Positions 52,071-64,000 of a stretch of 64,000 nucleotides of DNA are shown here, piece after piece. Position numbers and translations under genes: made by a program. Every line of letters begins with the position of its first letter. Position 1 is the first letter of the stretch. The notes under the pieces are model-generated. The model did not search any database. It saw nothing but the letters and a program-made list of their open reading frames with translations, and was not told the DNA's origin. Source of the stretch: Sutcliffiella horikoshii (lineage in GTDB: Bacteria; Bacillota; Bacilli; Bacillales; Bacillaceae_I); assembly GCF_002157855.1 (NCBI RefSeq), contig NZ_CP020880.1, positions 1,612,001 through 1,676,000 on the forward strand, written 5' to 3'.

Positions 52071-52865
52071 ATGGAACTTCAAGAACAGGCGTGGACGTGG
52101 GAACAGATGGAGAATTTCTTTTACGTGTCGAAAGAAGAGAAAACGGATGTTGTCTGGGAATGTCGGATAAGTGAGTTGGGGGATCCTGAAACTCTACAAA
52201 CACTTCTAGAACTTTATGGAGAAGGAATTAAGGCAACGACAAAAGATGTCACGGTGATGTATCTTTCAGGCTGGTTTGGATATTTATGTGGGGCTATGCA
52301 TTTTTTGTCTTCTGTGGACTGGATGATTACTTCAGAAAATATTAAATTGCAACTATATAAACATCAACGTGGGATGATGCTTATCTCATTTGTCGTTCAT
52401 TCTGAAGCCTTAGTTAAAGAAAGAGAGAAAGTGTGGGTAGAGGAATTTTATGAGCAAAACATGAAGCCCGCTTTTATACAGATGCAAACTATGTCAACGA
52501 ACAACCACCTTTTACATATGTGGTATCAGGCGACACATAGCCTCTATTGGATTACAGATCGCATGAAACATTCAAATCTGCCTAAGCACTATGTTATGCA
52601 ATTCGAAGAAAACGTAGAGATGTTTAAAAAAGTAACTCCAGCCTCTTGCATGGGAGTGGGGAGCGCAAAACATCCATATGCAAAAGAATTAATATTTATT
52701 GATAACCCTTGGGATTTGAATGACCCGATGCCGTTAAAGCCTTCATGTTGTCTGGCTTATCAAACAGAGGGCGGTCACTTATGTTTTACCTGTCCGAAAA
52801 TGAAAAAGTCGGAACGGCAAGAGAAATTTAATAAAGTGTTAGCAGAGCAATCGACAACAAGTTAA
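52071..52865 (+). CDS. FhuF-like siderophore-iron reductase
   Basis: A 264-aa protein. The C-terminal motif SCCLAYQTEGGHLCFTCP gives the C-C-x10-C-x2-C set that binds an unusual 2Fe-2S cluster in FhuF ferric reductases. The rest is helical with no signal peptide. It would reduce ferri-siderophore in the cytoplasm to release iron. AGAAGGAGGGAGAAG precedes the ATG. It lies 60 bases after the binding protein gene, behind an attenuator, and shares its Fur control. Confidence 0.82.
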   Translation: MELQEQAWTWEQMENFFYVSKEEKTDVVWECRISELGDPETLQTLLELYGEGIKATTKDVTVMYLSGWFGYLCGAMHFLSSVDWMITSENIKLQLYKHQRGMMLISFVVHSEALVKEREKVWVEEFYEQNMKPAFIQMQTMSTNNHLLHMWYQATHSLYWITDRMKHSNLPKHYVMQFEENVEMFKKVTPASCMGVGSAKHPYAKELIFIDNPWDLNDPMPLKPSCCLAYQTEGGHLCFTCPKMKKSERQEKFNKVLAEQSTTS

Positions 52866-52983
52866 AGATGTCGAATGCTTTTTTTAGTGTTCCCGCGAAA
52901 ATTTCATCGTGACTTTTTAAAACAAGGTGTTGTACAATAATTCACAATATTCGTTTTTTTGCGAAAAGAAAGGAGCGGTAACA

Positions 52984-54246
52984 TTGGCAAGAGCATTACA
53001 AACAAGAGTGACTACAAAAGAAGTAGAGCATGCCTATGAGGTGCTGAAGGATGTGGTTGTCAGAACCCCGCTTCAGTTGGATACCATTCTATCAGAACGA
53101 TATAACTGTAAAGTGTACTTGAAACGGGAAGATCAACAGGTGGTAAGATCCTTTAAGATTAGGGGAGCCTACTATTCGGTCCATAGTTTAACAGAGCAGC
53201 AACGAGCAAAAGGGGTAGTCTGTGCGAGTGCAGGTAACCATGCCCAAGGAGTTGCCTTTGCGTGCAAAAAGCTCGGTATAAAAGGGAAGATTTTTATGCC
53301 AACTACTACACCAAGACAAAAAGTGTCACGCGTAGAGTTTTTTGGTGGAGAGTTTACCGAAGTGGTTCTTACAGGTGACACGTACGATGATTCTTATCAG
53401 AAGGCGATGGAAGTTTGTGAAATGGAAGGGATGAAGTTTATCCACCCTTTTGACGATCGGTTAACGATTACCGGTCAAGCCACTGTAGGTTTGGAGATTT
53501 CTGAACAGTTGCAAGAGGAATGTTCCCATGTGTTTATGAGTATTGGTGGTGGGGGACTGATCTCAGGTGTGGGATCCTATCTGAAAGACAAGCGCCCTAA
53601 TACAAAATTGATTGGTGTGGAACCATTCGGTGCTCCAGGTATGAAGCAATCATTGGCTCAAAATGAAGTGGTGCGATTGAATGAGATTGATAGCTTTGTA
53701 GATGGAGCGGCTGTAAAGCAGGTGGGAAAACTGCCTTTTGAGCTGACAAAAGACCTTGCTGATGATGTGGTATTGGTACCAGAAGGGAAAGTGTGTACCA
53801 CCATCCTGAATCTTTACAACGAAAACGCCATAATTGCCGAGCCTGCGGGGGCATTGTCTATTGCAGCTCTTGATTTTTACAAGGATGAGATTGCCGGGAA
53901 GACAGTAGTCTGTATTGTGAGCGGGGGCAACAATGATTTGGACCGCATGCAGGAAATGAAAGAAAGGTCTCTAATCTATGAAGGGCTTAAACATTATTTC
54001 ATTGTGAATTTCCCACAACGTGCAGGGGCATTGCGAGAATTTATGGAAGATGTCTTGGGAGAGACAGACGATATTACACGTTTTGAATACACCAAGAAAA
54101 ATAACAGAGATAAGGGGCCGGTGTTGGTTGGCGTCGAATTACGAAAGCCTGACGATTATTTTGCCATTATTGAACGAATGGAAAAGAAAGGCTTCACCTA
54201 TATCGAGATTAACAAAGATAAGCAGCTGTTTAATTTATTAATATAA
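52984..54246 (+). CDS. ilvA: Threonine ammonia-lyase (threonine dehydratase)
   Basis: A 420-aa PLP enzyme that makes 2-oxobutanoate from threonine, the first committed step to isoleucine. Lys58 (VRSFKIRGAYYS) carries PLP. The phosphate-binding glycine loop is SIGGGGLISG. A C-terminal ACT-like regulatory domain (about 335-420, FIVNFPQRAGALREFMEDVLG) indicates feedback control by isoleucine. The start is TTG at 52984, with AAAGGAGCGG just upstream; the open frame before it is not conserved. It has its own terminator and is separate from the ilv-leu operon behind it. Confidence 0.92.
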   Translation: MARALQTRVTTKEVEHAYEVLKDVVVRTPLQLDTILSERYNCKVYLKREDQQVVRSFKIRGAYYSVHSLTEQQRAKGVVCASAGNHAQGVAFACKKLGIKGKIFMPTTTPRQKVSRVEFFGGEFTEVVLTGDTYDDSYQKAMEVCEMEGMKFIHPFDDRLTITGQATVGLEISEQLQEECSHVFMSIGGGGLISGVGSYLKDKRPNTKLIGVEPFGAPGMKQSLAQNEVVRLNEIDSFVDGAAVKQVGKLPFELTKDLADDVVLVPEGKVCTTILNLYNENAIIAEPAGALSIAALDFYKDEIAGKTVVCIVSGGNNDLDRMQEMKERSLIYEGLKHYFIVNFPQRAGALREFMEDVLGETDDITRFEYTKKNNRDKGPVLVGVELRKPDDYFAIIERMEKKGFTYIEINKDKQLFNLLI

Positions 54247-54261
54247 TTATAGTTTGTCTAG

Positions 54262-54292
54262 AAAAAGAGCGGGATAACCCGTTCTTTTTTTA
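54262..54292 (+). terminator. Terminator of ilvA
   Basis: AAAAGAGCGGG pairs with CCCGTTCTTTTTT around ATAA, with one G-U pair and a T tract. Confidence 0.9.
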
Positions 54293-54341
54293 TGTTTTGA
54301 GAGAAAAAAAGAAGGGTATGTAAAAAAATTTAACAAACATT

Positions 54342-54387
54342 TGTAAGCGTTTTCTTTGTTTACAGGGCGAAAATGAAAGCGTTTTAA
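54342..54387. promoter_or_regulatory. Two cre-like (CcpA) sites upstream of the ilv-leu promoter
   Basis: TGTAAGCGTTTTCT (54342-54355) and TGAAAGCGTTTTAA (54374-54387). The consensus is TGWAANCGNTNWCA; each keeps the TGWAAGCG half and is weak only at the 3' end. They lie 40-85 bases before the -35 box, where CcpA activates B. subtilis ilv-leu. Confidence 0.5.
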
Positions 54388-54405
54388 TATTATCAGTAAA
54401 ATTAG

Positions 54406-54420
54406 AATTATCTGAAATTA
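54406..54420. promoter_or_regulatory. CodY-like box
   Basis: AATTATCTGAAATTA matches the CodY motif AATTTTCWGAAAATT at 12 of 15 positions and ends five bases before the -35 box, a position suited to repression. Confidence 0.55.
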
Positions 54421-54424
54421 GGTG

Positions 54425-54453
54425 TTGACTGCCTGTATAGACGGTATTAAAAT
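54425..54453 (+). promoter_or_regulatory. SigA promoter of the ilv-leu operon
   Basis: TTGACT (54425-54430), a 17-base spacer, TAAAAT (54448-54453). Transcription from about 54460 gives a leader of about 315 bases holding the riboswitch. Confidence 0.7.
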
Positions 54454-54499
54454 AACATCAACTCAAAGAAACATTGATAAATGAAATAACATTTCACAT

Positions 54500-54680
54500 A
54501 TCAGAAGGGTGTCTAGGGTTCCGGTGATTTCAGGAAAGTAAAGTGGTAGTGCAAGAAAGAAATAACTTGCATTCTCATCCCAATTTTCCAATCATGTCTG
54601 GTCCGAGCGATACCAGCACGATCTTGACAGATGGTGTACACCGCGAGGAAAAAAGCCTCTACGGATAGGTTCTGATGAAC
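54500..54680 (+). ncRNA. ykkC-class riboswitch, most likely the ppGpp-binding subtype 2a
   Basis: The leader carries the conserved ykkC blocks in order: GTGTCTAGGGTTCCGG (54510-54525), a variable stem, GTCTGGTCCGAGCGATACCAG (54595-54615, given here as GTCTGGTCCGAG plus ACCAG), and ACACCGCGAGG-A6-GCCTCTACGGATAGG (54639-54669). Subtype 1 senses guanidine and precedes exporters; subtype 2a senses ppGpp and precedes branched-chain amino acid genes; 2b senses PRPP and precedes purine genes. Here ilvE follows, so 2a is the best call. A hairpin at 54666-54700 (AGGTT ... AACCT) overlaps the 3' end and may be the switching element. No T-box (AGGGTGGNACCGCG) is present. Confidence 0.82.
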
Positions 54681-54774
54681 GCTTGACGTTTATTCAACCT
54701 GACCAAGGGGCAACTTTTAAACTGTTATATGTCAGAATATTCAAACAATAAAAAGTGAAAAGAGGAGATTAGCT

Positions 54775-55719
54775 ATGTGTAGATACATCTATATGAATGG
54801 TCAGCTAGTAGAAAAAGAAAAGGCAGTTGTATCTGTATATGATCATGGATTCCTATATGGCGATGGCGTATTTGAAGGAATCCGAATGTATAACGGAAAT
54901 GTATTCCGTCTTCGCGAACATCTTGAAAGATTGTACGATTCTGCAAGGTCTGTATTATTGGACGTCCCCTATACTATGTCTGAACTGGAAGATATTATCG
55001 TTGAGACTCTCAGAAAGAACAAATTGCATGATACGGCCTATATTCGACTAGTCCTATCAAGAGGAGTCGGCGATCTCGGTTTAGATCCCACAAAATGCAA
55101 AACTCCAAATCTAATTGTCATTGCTGAGCAACTGGCATTATTCCCAAAAGAACTGTACGACGTAGGAATTACAATGGTAACCGTTCCTACCCGTAGAAAC
55201 CGTCCGGATATCTTAAGTCCGAAAGTTAAATCACTAAACTATTTAAACAACATCATGGTAAAAGCAGAAGCAAATATGGCGGGTGCCAATGAAGCACTAA
55301 CACTTAACACAGAAGGTTATGTAGCAGAAGGATCGGGGCAGAACATCTTTATTCTAAAGGGCAACAAACTATTAACGCCGCCAAGCTATGTTGGGGCACT
55401 CGAAGGCATCACGCGAAATGCCATCATCGATCTCGCTAATGAAATGGGCTATGACGTTCGAGAAGAACCGTTTACTAGGCACGATGTATATGTAGCGGAC
55501 GAAGTGTTCTTAACAGGAACCGCGGCTGAAGTAATCCCGGTCATCAGTTTGGACGGCAGAAAAATCGCAGACGGAAAACCAGGAAAAGAAACCCACAAAA
55601 TCCTAAACCGCTTCCGCCAACTTGTCGTAGAAGACGGCCACAAAGTCTATCCAGAAGAAACCCAAGTAGGCTGGGAAATCAACGGCGGAGTGTTGTTGGG
55701 TGAAGCGTTGAATCATTAA
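54775..55719 (+). CDS. ilvE: Branched-chain amino acid aminotransferase
   Basis: A 314-aa class IV (fold type IV) PLP enzyme that makes valine, leucine and isoleucine from their 2-oxoacids with glutamate. Lys152 (KVKSLNYLNN) carries PLP. YDHGFLYGDGVFEGIR and EGYVAEGSGQNIF are family motifs. AGAGGAGATTAG precedes the ATG. It is the first gene of the operon, unlike B. subtilis where ybgE and ywaA are separate. The length is slightly over the 300-aa norm. Confidence 0.93.
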   Translation: MCRYIYMNGQLVEKEKAVVSVYDHGFLYGDGVFEGIRMYNGNVFRLREHLERLYDSARSVLLDVPYTMSELEDIIVETLRKNKLHDTAYIRLVLSRGVGDLGLDPTKCKTPNLIVIAEQLALFPKELYDVGITMVTVPTRRNRPDILSPKVKSLNYLNNIMVKAEANMAGANEALTLNTEGYVAEGSGQNIFILKGNKLLTPPSYVGALEGITRNAIIDLANEMGYDVREEPFTRHDVYVADEVFLTGTAAEVIPVISLDGRKIADGKPGKETHKILNRFRQLVVEDGHKVYPEETQVGWEINGGVLLGEALNH

Positions 55720-55728
55720 AAAGATAAA

Positions 55729-55780
55729 GAGGGGTCTGACCCTCACTGCATTAAAGCAATAAAGAGGGGTCTGACCCCTC
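55729..55780. repeat. Two copies of the palindrome GAGGGGTCTGACCC(C)TC
   Basis: Copy one at 55729-55744 (one C shorter) and copy two at 55764-55780, each preceded by ATAAA. Each can form a GAGGGG/CCCCTC hairpin. They lie between ilvE and ilvD, the second just before the ilvD ribosome-binding site. There is no T tract, so full termination is unlikely. Confidence 0.8.
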
Positions 55781-55800
55781 TCAAAGGAGTGAAGCAGCTG

Positions 55801-57468
55801 ATGAGAAGTAATACGATCAAGAGAGGTATCGATAGAGCACCACATAGAAGTTTGTTGCATGCAGCGGGCGTTAAGGCGGAGGATATGGATAAGCCGTTCA
55901 TTGGTGTCTGTAACTCTTATGTGGATATCATCCCTGGGCATATGCATTTAAATAAGTTCGCTGAAGTGGTAAAGGAAGCAATCAGGGAAGCTGGGGGAGT
56001 TCCTTTCGAATTTAATACAATCGGAGTGGATGATGGAATTGCGATGGGGCATATTGGAATGCGCTATTCCTTACCAAGTAGAGAGCTGATTGCAGACTCA
56101 GCAGAAACAGTAATCAACGCCCACTGGTTTGATGGCGTCTTTTACATCCCCAATTGTGACAAAATCACACCAGGCATGCTGATGGCAGCGGCTAGAACCA
56201 ACGTACCTGCTGTTTTTGTATCAGGCGGACCGATGGAAGCAGGTAGAACGAAGGATGGAAAACCATTATCACTTGTATCCGTCTTCGAAGGAGTAGGAAG
56301 CGTCCTATCCGGAAAAATGTCCCGTGAAGAGCTGCTAGAAATTGAATCTAGTGCGTGTCCAACATGCGGTTCCTGCTCAGGGATGTTTACGGCAAACTCT
56401 ATGAATACACTGATGGAAATGCTCGGAGTAGCCCTACCTGGTAACGGTACCATGGTGGCAACATCAGACGGAAGACATCAACTGATCAAAGATGCAGCCA
56501 AGCATCTCATGCGACAAATTGAAGAAGATGTAAGACCGAGGGATATCATCACAAAAGAAGCAATCGACGACGCTTTTGCACTGGATATGGCAATGGGCGG
56601 ATCGACCAATACCGTCCTACATACACTTGCCATCGCACACGAAGCTGGAATTGAATATAAACTTGAAGACATCAATAAGATTGCCGAAAGAGTACCTTAT
56701 CTTTGCAAAGTTAGCCCTGCATCAGACTATTCCATGGAAGATGTACATGAGGCTGGAGGAGTAAGTGCTATCATCAAGGAGCTTTGTCAAATGGAAGGAG
56801 CTATCCATCCAGAAAGAATCACCATTTCCGGTCAAACCATCAAGGAAGTGGTAGATCATGCACAAATCGTAAACGACCAAGTAATCCGAAAGAAAGATAA
56901 CCCATACAGTCCTGTTGGAGGACTAAGCATCCTGTTTGGTAATCTCGCGCCAAACGGAGGAGTCATTAAGGTAGGAGCGGTAGATCCGTCTATTAAGACC
57001 TTTACAGGAGACGCGATAGTTTTCGAATCACAAGAAGAAGCCCAAGAAGGAATAAATAGTGGGCAAGTTCGTGAAGGGCATGTTGTGGTAATCAGGTATG
57101 AAGGGCCAAAAGGGGGACCGGGAATGCCGGAGATGCTTGCACCGACATCCTCGATTGCAGGTCGAGGATTATCTACAAAAGTGGCACTTATCACAGATGG
57201 AAGATTTTCTGGTGCATCAAGAGGTATCTCCATTGGACATATCTCCCCGGAAGCGGCAGAAGGCGGACCAATTGCATTCGTGGAAAACGGAGACATCATC
57301 CAAATTGATTTGGAAAAACGCTCCATTCATCTATTAGTAGAGAGTGAAGAGTTAGAAGCAAGAAAGCAAGACTGGAAACAACCAGAATGTAAAGTGAAAA
57401 GCGGGTACCTTGCAAGATATGCAGCACTTGTGACTTCAGCCAATACTGGTGGAATCTTAAAAGTATAA
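55801..57468 (+). CDS. ilvD: Dihydroxy-acid dehydratase
   Basis: A 555-aa Fe-S dehydratase that converts dihydroxyisovalerate and dihydroxymethylvalerate to the 2-oxoacids. Cluster cysteines are in [20 protein letters not shown] and [17 protein letters not shown]. The length is normal. The ATG at 55801 has AAAGGAGTG ten bases upstream; a GTG at 55789 would overlap that site. It is the second gene of the ilv-leu operon. Confidence 0.95.
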   Translation: MRSNTIKRGIDRAPHRSLLHAAGVKAEDMDKPFIGVCNSYVDIIPGHMHLNKFAEVVKEAIREAGGVPFEFNTIGVDDGIAMGHIGMRYSLPSRELIADSAETVINAHWFDGVFYIPNCDKITPGMLMAAARTNVPAVFVSGGPMEAGRTKDGKPLSLVSVFEGVGSVLSGKMSREELLEIESSACPTCGSCSGMFTANSMNTLMEMLGVALPGNGTMVATSDGRHQLIKDAAKHLMRQIEEDVRPRDIITKEAIDDAFALDMAMGGSTNTVLHTLAIAHEAGIEYKLEDINKIAERVPYLCKVSPASDYSMEDVHEAGGVSAIIKELCQMEGAIHPERITISGQTIKEVVDHAQIVNDQVIRKKDNPYSPVGGLSILFGNLAPNGGVIKVGAVDPSIKTFTGDAIVFESQEEAQEGINSGQVREGHVVVIRYEGPKGGPGMPEMLAPTSSIAGRGLSTKVALITDGRFSGASRGISIGHISPEAAEGGPIAFVENGDIIQIDLEKRSIHLLVESEELEARKQDWKQPECKVKSGYLARYAALVTSANTGGILKV

Positions 57469-57496
57469 GTTTTAAAAATAAGGAGGTGGAGAACGA

Positions 57497-59212
57497 ATGA
57501 GTACAGTGGAAGAGAGCGGAACAAAGGTGGCGCAGAAGTTGCTGACAGGTTCACGGATGATTGTCGAAGCCTTAAAAGAAGAGAAAGTGGAAGTGATTTT
57601 CGGCTATCCAGGTGGCGCTGTACTAAACATTTACGACGCACTATATGACGGTGGTATTCCACATCTTTTAACAAGGCATGAACAAGGTGCCATCCATGCA
57701 GCGGAAGGGTACGCAAGGGTTACAGGGAGACCTGGGGTGGTCATTGCCACTTCTGGTCCTGGTGCCACCAATATCGTCACAGGACTTGCAGATGCTATGA
57801 TAGATTCCCTCCCTCTTGTAGTCATCACAGGGCAAGTCAATTCACAAGTACTTGGATCAGATGCTTTTCAAGAGGCACCAATCTTAGGAATTTCGATGCC
57901 TATCACCAAACATAATTTTCAGGTCCAGGATGTCAAAGAGCTTCCAAGAATTTTTAAAGAAGCGTTCCATATTGCATCTACAGGTAGGCCGGGACCGGTA
58001 TTGATTGACATACCAAAAGACATCACGGCTACTTCAGGGATTTACGACTATTCAAAAGCAGTGCACCTGCCTGGGTACAAGTTACAGACTGAACCTGATC
58101 CACAGGCAGTAAAAAAAGTAGCACAGGCCTTAAAGAAAGCGGAAAAGCCCGTCATTTTAGCTGGCGCAGGCGTTCTCCACAGTAAAGCAACTAATGAATT
58201 GAAGGAACTGGTTGCAAAAACGACAATTCCAGTAGCCAGTACATTACTTGGACTTGGCAGCTTTCCAGCAGACCACCCTCTATTTCTTGGAATGGCTGGG
58301 ATGCACGGAACATATACGGCCAATATGGCCCTGTATGAAGCAGATTTAATCATTAATATCGGAGCAAGGTTTGATGACAGGTTGACAGGAAACCTGCAAG
58401 AATTCGCTAAGTTTGCAAAAGTGGTACATTTTGATATTGATCCATCCGAAATCGGCAAAAATGTTCCGACGGATTATCCAGTAGCCGGGGATGCAGCAAA
58501 GTCCCTTCAATTACTATTAAAAGAGTTACCAGAAACGGCGGATACAAGTAGTTGGCTCGAACAACTCCTTCAATCTAAAGAAGATTATCCGCTATGGTAT
58601 GTAGAAGATGGAGAAACCTTCAAACCTCAAAAGCTTGTAGAACTTGTTCATGAACTAACAAAAGGAGAAGCGATTGTCACGACAGACGTTGGGCAGCATC
58701 AAATGTGGGCAGCGCAATTTCATGGATTTCAAAAACCGGATCGCTGGGTTACCTCCGGAGGACTCGGAACGATGGGTTTCGGTTTACCAGCAGCAATCGG
58801 CGCGCAGGTGGCAGAACGACCTTCTACAGTTGTAGCAGTACTTGGGGATGCTGGTTTCCAAATGACACTGCAGGAACTGGCTGTCCTGAAAGAATATAAA
58901 CTTCCGGTAAAAGTTGTACTCGTAAACAATCAATCTATGGGAATGGTCCGACAATGGCAACAGCTCTTTTATAAAGAAAGATACTCAGAATCCTTACTGC
59001 CAAACCAACCGGATTACGTTAAACTGTCCGATGCTTTTGGAATCAAGGCTGCGGTTGTTCATAGTGAAGTAGAGTTCCGCACGGCATTTGCCGAAGCACT
59101 TGCTACAGATGAGCCATATTTATTAGATTGCCGGGTGACTCCAACGGAAAATGTGTATCCGATGATAGCTCCCGGAAAAGGAATTCAACAAATGGAAGGT
59201 GTGAAGCCATGA
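57497..59212 (+). CDS. ilvB: Acetolactate synthase large subunit
   Basis: A 571-aa TPP/FAD enzyme that makes acetolactate or acetohydroxybutyrate. The N-terminal domain has [15 protein letters not shown] and the catalytic Glu in [15 protein letters not shown]. The C-terminal TPP-binding motif is [12 protein letters not shown] ... [12 protein letters not shown]. It starts with ATG after AAGGAGGTGG. Its stop overlaps the ilvH start as ATGA. Confidence 0.95.
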   Translation: MSTVEESGTKVAQKLLTGSRMIVEALKEEKVEVIFGYPGGAVLNIYDALYDGGIPHLLTRHEQGAIHAAEGYARVTGRPGVVIATSGPGATNIVTGLADAMIDSLPLVVITGQVNSQVLGSDAFQEAPILGISMPITKHNFQVQDVKELPRIFKEAFHIASTGRPGPVLIDIPKDITATSGIYDYSKAVHLPGYKLQTEPDPQAVKKVAQALKKAEKPVILAGAGVLHSKATNELKELVAKTTIPVASTLLGLGSFPADHPLFLGMAGMHGTYTANMALYEADLIINIGARFDDRLTGNLQEFAKFAKVVHFDIDPSEIGKNVPTDYPVAGDAAKSLQLLLKELPETADTSSWLEQLLQSKEDYPLWYVEDGETFKPQKLVELVHELTKGEAIVTTDVGQHQMWAAQFHGFQKPDRWVTSGGLGTMGFGLPAAIGAQVAERPSTVVAVLGDAGFQMTLQELAVLKEYKLPVKVVLVNNQSMGMVRQWQQLFYKERYSESLLPNQPDYVKLSDAFGIKAAVVHSEVEFRTAFAEALATDEPYLLDCRVTPTENVYPMIAPGKGIQQMEGVKP

Positions 59213-59466
59213 AGCGAACATTGTCGCTCCTAGTAAACAACCAGCTTGGAGTTTTGAACCGATTGACCAATCTGTTTTTGCGAAAGGGATTAAACATTGA
59301 AAGCCTGGCAGTAGCGCCTGTCAACGAATCTTCCATTTCCCTCATGACCATCGTCGTTAACGTGGTCGAGGAACAAGAAGTGGAAAAAATAAAGCTCCAA
59401 CTAGACAAACAAATCGACGTCATCCAAATCACCGACATCTCCGAGCAAATCGCTCTAACAAATTAA
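59209..59466 (+). CDS. ilvH: Acetolactate synthase small subunit, half-size
   Basis: A single ACT domain of 85 aa: [30 protein letters not shown] and [16 protein letters not shown]. The ACT domain binds valine for feedback inhibition. Bacillus IlvH is usually about 170 aa, with a second half (from RELALIKV on) needed for full activation of the large subunit. This protein stops exactly where that half begins, so it resembles the short E. coli IlvN/IlvM subunits. No remnant of the second half is visible before the repeat element that starts 31 bases later. The ATG overlaps the ilvB stop. Confidence 0.88.
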   Translation: MKRTLSLLVNNQLGVLNRLTNLFLRKGLNIESLAVAPVNESSISLMTIVVNVVEEQEVEKIKLQLDKQIDVIQITDISEQIALTN

Positions 59467-59496
59467 CGGAATATTCTTAATAATAAAGTGGTTTTA

Positions 59497-62224
<2,728 letters not shown>

Positions 62225-62228
<4 letters not shown>

Positions 62229-63316
62229 GCCAGTTTACCATTAGTGTCCTGCCTGGTGACGGTATCGGCCCGGAAGTGGTAAGGGAAGCGCTCCTTATAT
62301 TAGAGCAGGTGGCCAAGAATTTTCAACATACATTTACATTTAACTATGGCAAGGTAGGGGGAGTTGCTGTCGATGAGACAGGAACTCCTCTTCCACAAGA
62401 GACGGTGGAATTATGTAAAAACAGCCACGCGGTCCTTTTAGGAGCGGTTGGCGGACCAAAATGGGATCAAGAAACCCCTGAAAGAAGGCCGGAAGCTGGA
62501 TTGCTCGGGATTCGCAAGGCCTTGAAGCTTTACGCGAACCTTCGTCCTGTCACCTTGTTTGAATCACTTATCCATGCATCTCCACTAAAAAGAGAAGTAG
62601 TTCTAGATACTGATATTTTAATAGTCAGGGAACTGACAGGCGGCATTTATTTTGGCTCTCCACGTGAAAGAAGACAAGGAAGGGATGGGCTAGAGGTAAT
62701 AGACACGCTTCACTATACAGAAAAAGAAATGGAACGTATCATCCGAAAAGGTTTTGATGTCGCGCAAGGAAGGAAGAAAAAACTTACCTCTGTTGACAAG
62801 GCTAATGTATTAGAAAGCAGCAGGCTTTGGAGGGAAACGGCCAACCGGGTCGCGAAAGAATACCCAGATGTCCAATTAGATCACATGCTAGTGGACAATG
62901 CGGCCATGCAATTAGTCAGAAACCCAAGACAATTTGACGTAATCGTGACTGAAAATATGTTTGGAGACATTTTAAGTGATGAAGCTTCTATGCTGACAGG
63001 CTCACTCGGGATGTTGCCGTCAGCAAGTCTCGGGGTAGGCGGTCCAGGCCTATACGAACCTATCCACGGTTCTGCTCCTGATATTGCCGGCAAGAATGTA
63101 GCCAATCCATTAGCTACCATCCTGTCAGCCGCTATGCTTCTAAGGCACTCCCTAGGCTTAGAAGAAGAAGCGGCCTCTGTCGAACGAGCTGTAGACCTCG
63201 CACTAGAAGAAGGCTACCGCACCCAAGACATCGGCTCAGAATGGGAACGCCTCCTCGGCACCGCCCAAATGGGAGAAGTCGTAAGAAGCTACCTGAGATC
63301 ACCAATTAAGAGCTGA
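62225..63316 (+). CDS. leuB: 3-isopropylmalate dehydrogenase
   Basis: A 363-aa NAD enzyme, the third step of leucine synthesis. It begins [13 protein letters not shown]. It has the substrate Arg set around [13 protein letters not shown] and [11 protein letters not shown], and the metal/NAD signature [27 protein letters not shown]. It overlaps leuA by four bases. GGGGTGGAGG lies upstream of the ATG. Confidence 0.95.
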
Positions 63317-63331
63317 TAACTAATTAACCTA

Positions 63332-63458
63332 GCTGTCGATTGGAGCAATGGGCGAAGACTCCGGCGGGAGGTAGCGGTAGCTTGAGACCCCGCAACGAAG
63401 TGAGGAGGCTCAAGCACACGCCCCGCGGAAAGCGAAGCCCAGTGCGGAAATCGACAGC
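63332..63458. repeat. Bacillaceae palindromic intergenic element, copy 2 (about 127 bp)
   Basis: GCTGTCGATT at the left end and AATCGACAGC at the right end are perfect 10-base inverted repeats. Inner arms GCTTGAG and CTCAAGC also pair. It shares GAGACCCC, GAGGAGGCTCAAGCAC and CCCGCGGAAAGCGAA with copy 1. It lies between leuB and leuC. Confidence 0.93.
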
Positions 63459-63499
63459 GGTGTTAAGTAGGAAAATTAAAATTTCGGAAGGTGAGTGAC

Positions 63500-64000
63500 A
63501 TGCAGCCAAGAACACTATTCGAGAAAATCTGGGATCGTCATACAGTAGTAAAAGAGGAAAGCAAACCAAGCCTGTTGTACATTGACCTCCACTTGGTGCA
63601 CGAAGTCACCTCTCCTCAAGCATTCGAGGGACTACGTCTATCAGGAAGAAAAGTAAGACAACCAGACCTAACATTCGCAACCATGGACCACAATGTCCCA
63701 ACCATCAACCCATACCATGTGACAGACGAAATTGCCTCCAAACAAATGACCACACTAGAAGCAAACTGCAAAGAGTTTGGAATTAGACTCGCAGACCTTC
63801 ACAGTGCAGAACAAGGTATTGTCCATGTAATCGGACCTGAACTAGGCTTAACATTACCAGGAAAAACAATCGTTTGCGGTGACAGCCATACCTCCACCCA
63901 TGGAGCTTTTGGTGCTTTGGCATTTGGAATTGGTACAAGCGAAGTTGAGCATGTCCTTGCCACACAATGCTTGTGGCAATCAAAACCGAAAACATTAAAG
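63500..64000 (+). CDS. leuC: 3-isopropylmalate dehydratase large subunit, 3' end beyond the window
   Basis: The first 167 codons are visible. ATG at 63500 follows GGAAGGTGAG. The protein begins [13 protein letters not shown] and continues with [16 protein letters not shown] and [20 protein letters not shown], the aconitase-family blocks of LeuC. The rest of the ~470-aa protein, with the cluster cysteines, lies outside the window. Confidence 0.95.
   Translation, partial: MQPRTLFEKIWDRHTVVKEESKPSLLYIDLHLVHEVTSPQAFEGLRLSGRKVRQPDLTFATMDHNVPTINPYHVTDEIASKQMTTLEANCKEFGIRLADLHSAEQGIVHVIGPELGLTLPGKTIVCGDSHTSTHGAFGALAFGIGTSEVEHVLATQCLWQSKPKTLK

Noticed and set aside
54500-54774. T-box leader before ilvE
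   Set aside because: The ACCGCG text belongs to the ykkC motif; the T-box sequence AGGGTGGNACCGCG and a specifier stem are missing.
56856-57326. A 156-codon minus-strand open frame in ilvD
   Set aside because: It is a mirror of the conserved dehydratase; no start site or family match.

Overview
The window looks like chromosome of a low-GC, spore-forming Bacillus-type Firmicute (family Bacillaceae). The evidence is the gene content (Yuk/ESX type VII secretion, RsbR stressosome proteins, a SpoIIP-like protein, ilv-leu operon), strong GGAGG ribosome-binding sites, frequent TTG/GTG starts, SigA/SigB/ECF/SigL promoter shapes, and a Bacillaceae-type intergenic palindromic element. The species cannot be named from this sequence. 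I saw no rRNA, tRNA, CRISPR array, prophage or insertion sequence.

Layout. 1-5.0 kb: housekeeping and hypothetical genes, including a Mug-type DNA glycosylase, an RsbR paralogue with a SigB promoter and a 2-hydroxyacid dehydrogenase. 5.3-7.2 kb: an ECF sigma factor with a DUF4179 membrane anti-sigma factor. 7.3-8.1 kb: an HSD10-type dehydrogenase behind a sigma-54 promoter. 8.9-21.7 kb: a type VII secretion locus. A lipoprotein, a lipase-toxin-like protein with its enzyme domain at the N terminus and a small helical partner precede esxA-yukD-essB-essC-esaA-essA. 21.8-32.1 kb: a sigma-54 activator (CBS-CBS-PAS-AAA-Fis) followed by a sigma-54-driven acyl-CoA catabolic operon with three acyl-CoA ligases, an acyl-CoA dehydrogenase, a thiolase and a class III CoA-transferase. 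32.9-48.2 kb: an accessory regulatory region with two two-component systems (one with an ABC transporter, one with an RND exporter), two further ECF sigma factors (one paired with a SpoIIP-like protein, one beside a VOC protein), an esterase, a second RsbR paralogue, an epimerase remnant and a SigB-driven DksA-like protein. 48.5-52.9 kb: an MFS exporter with a patatin-like protein, then a Fur-controlled siderophore-iron uptake and release pair. 53.0-64.0 kb: ilvA, then ilvE-ilvD-ilvB-ilvH-ilvC-leuA-leuB-leuC (leuC cut by the window end). That operon follows a leader with cre-like sites, a CodY-like box and a ykkC-class riboswitch, most likely the ppGpp type.

How the parts fit together. The sigma-54 activator probably controls both its downstream operon and the dehydrogenase 14 kb away: both promoters have clear -24/-12 elements and share upstream half-sites. 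The branched-chain amino acid operon appears to combine carbon (CcpA), amino acid (CodY) and stringent (ppGpp) signals. It has also taken two copies of a ~128-bp palindromic element into its gene junctions, one just after an ilvH of about half the usual length. Three intergenic arrays of 52-bp tandem repeats (8.2, 32.2 and 48.3 kb) and three copies of a small terminator-like hairpin (36.5, 38.3 and 44.3 kb) are the main non-coding repeats. The most interesting system is the putative type VII secreted lipase toxin with its lipoprotein immunity candidate.
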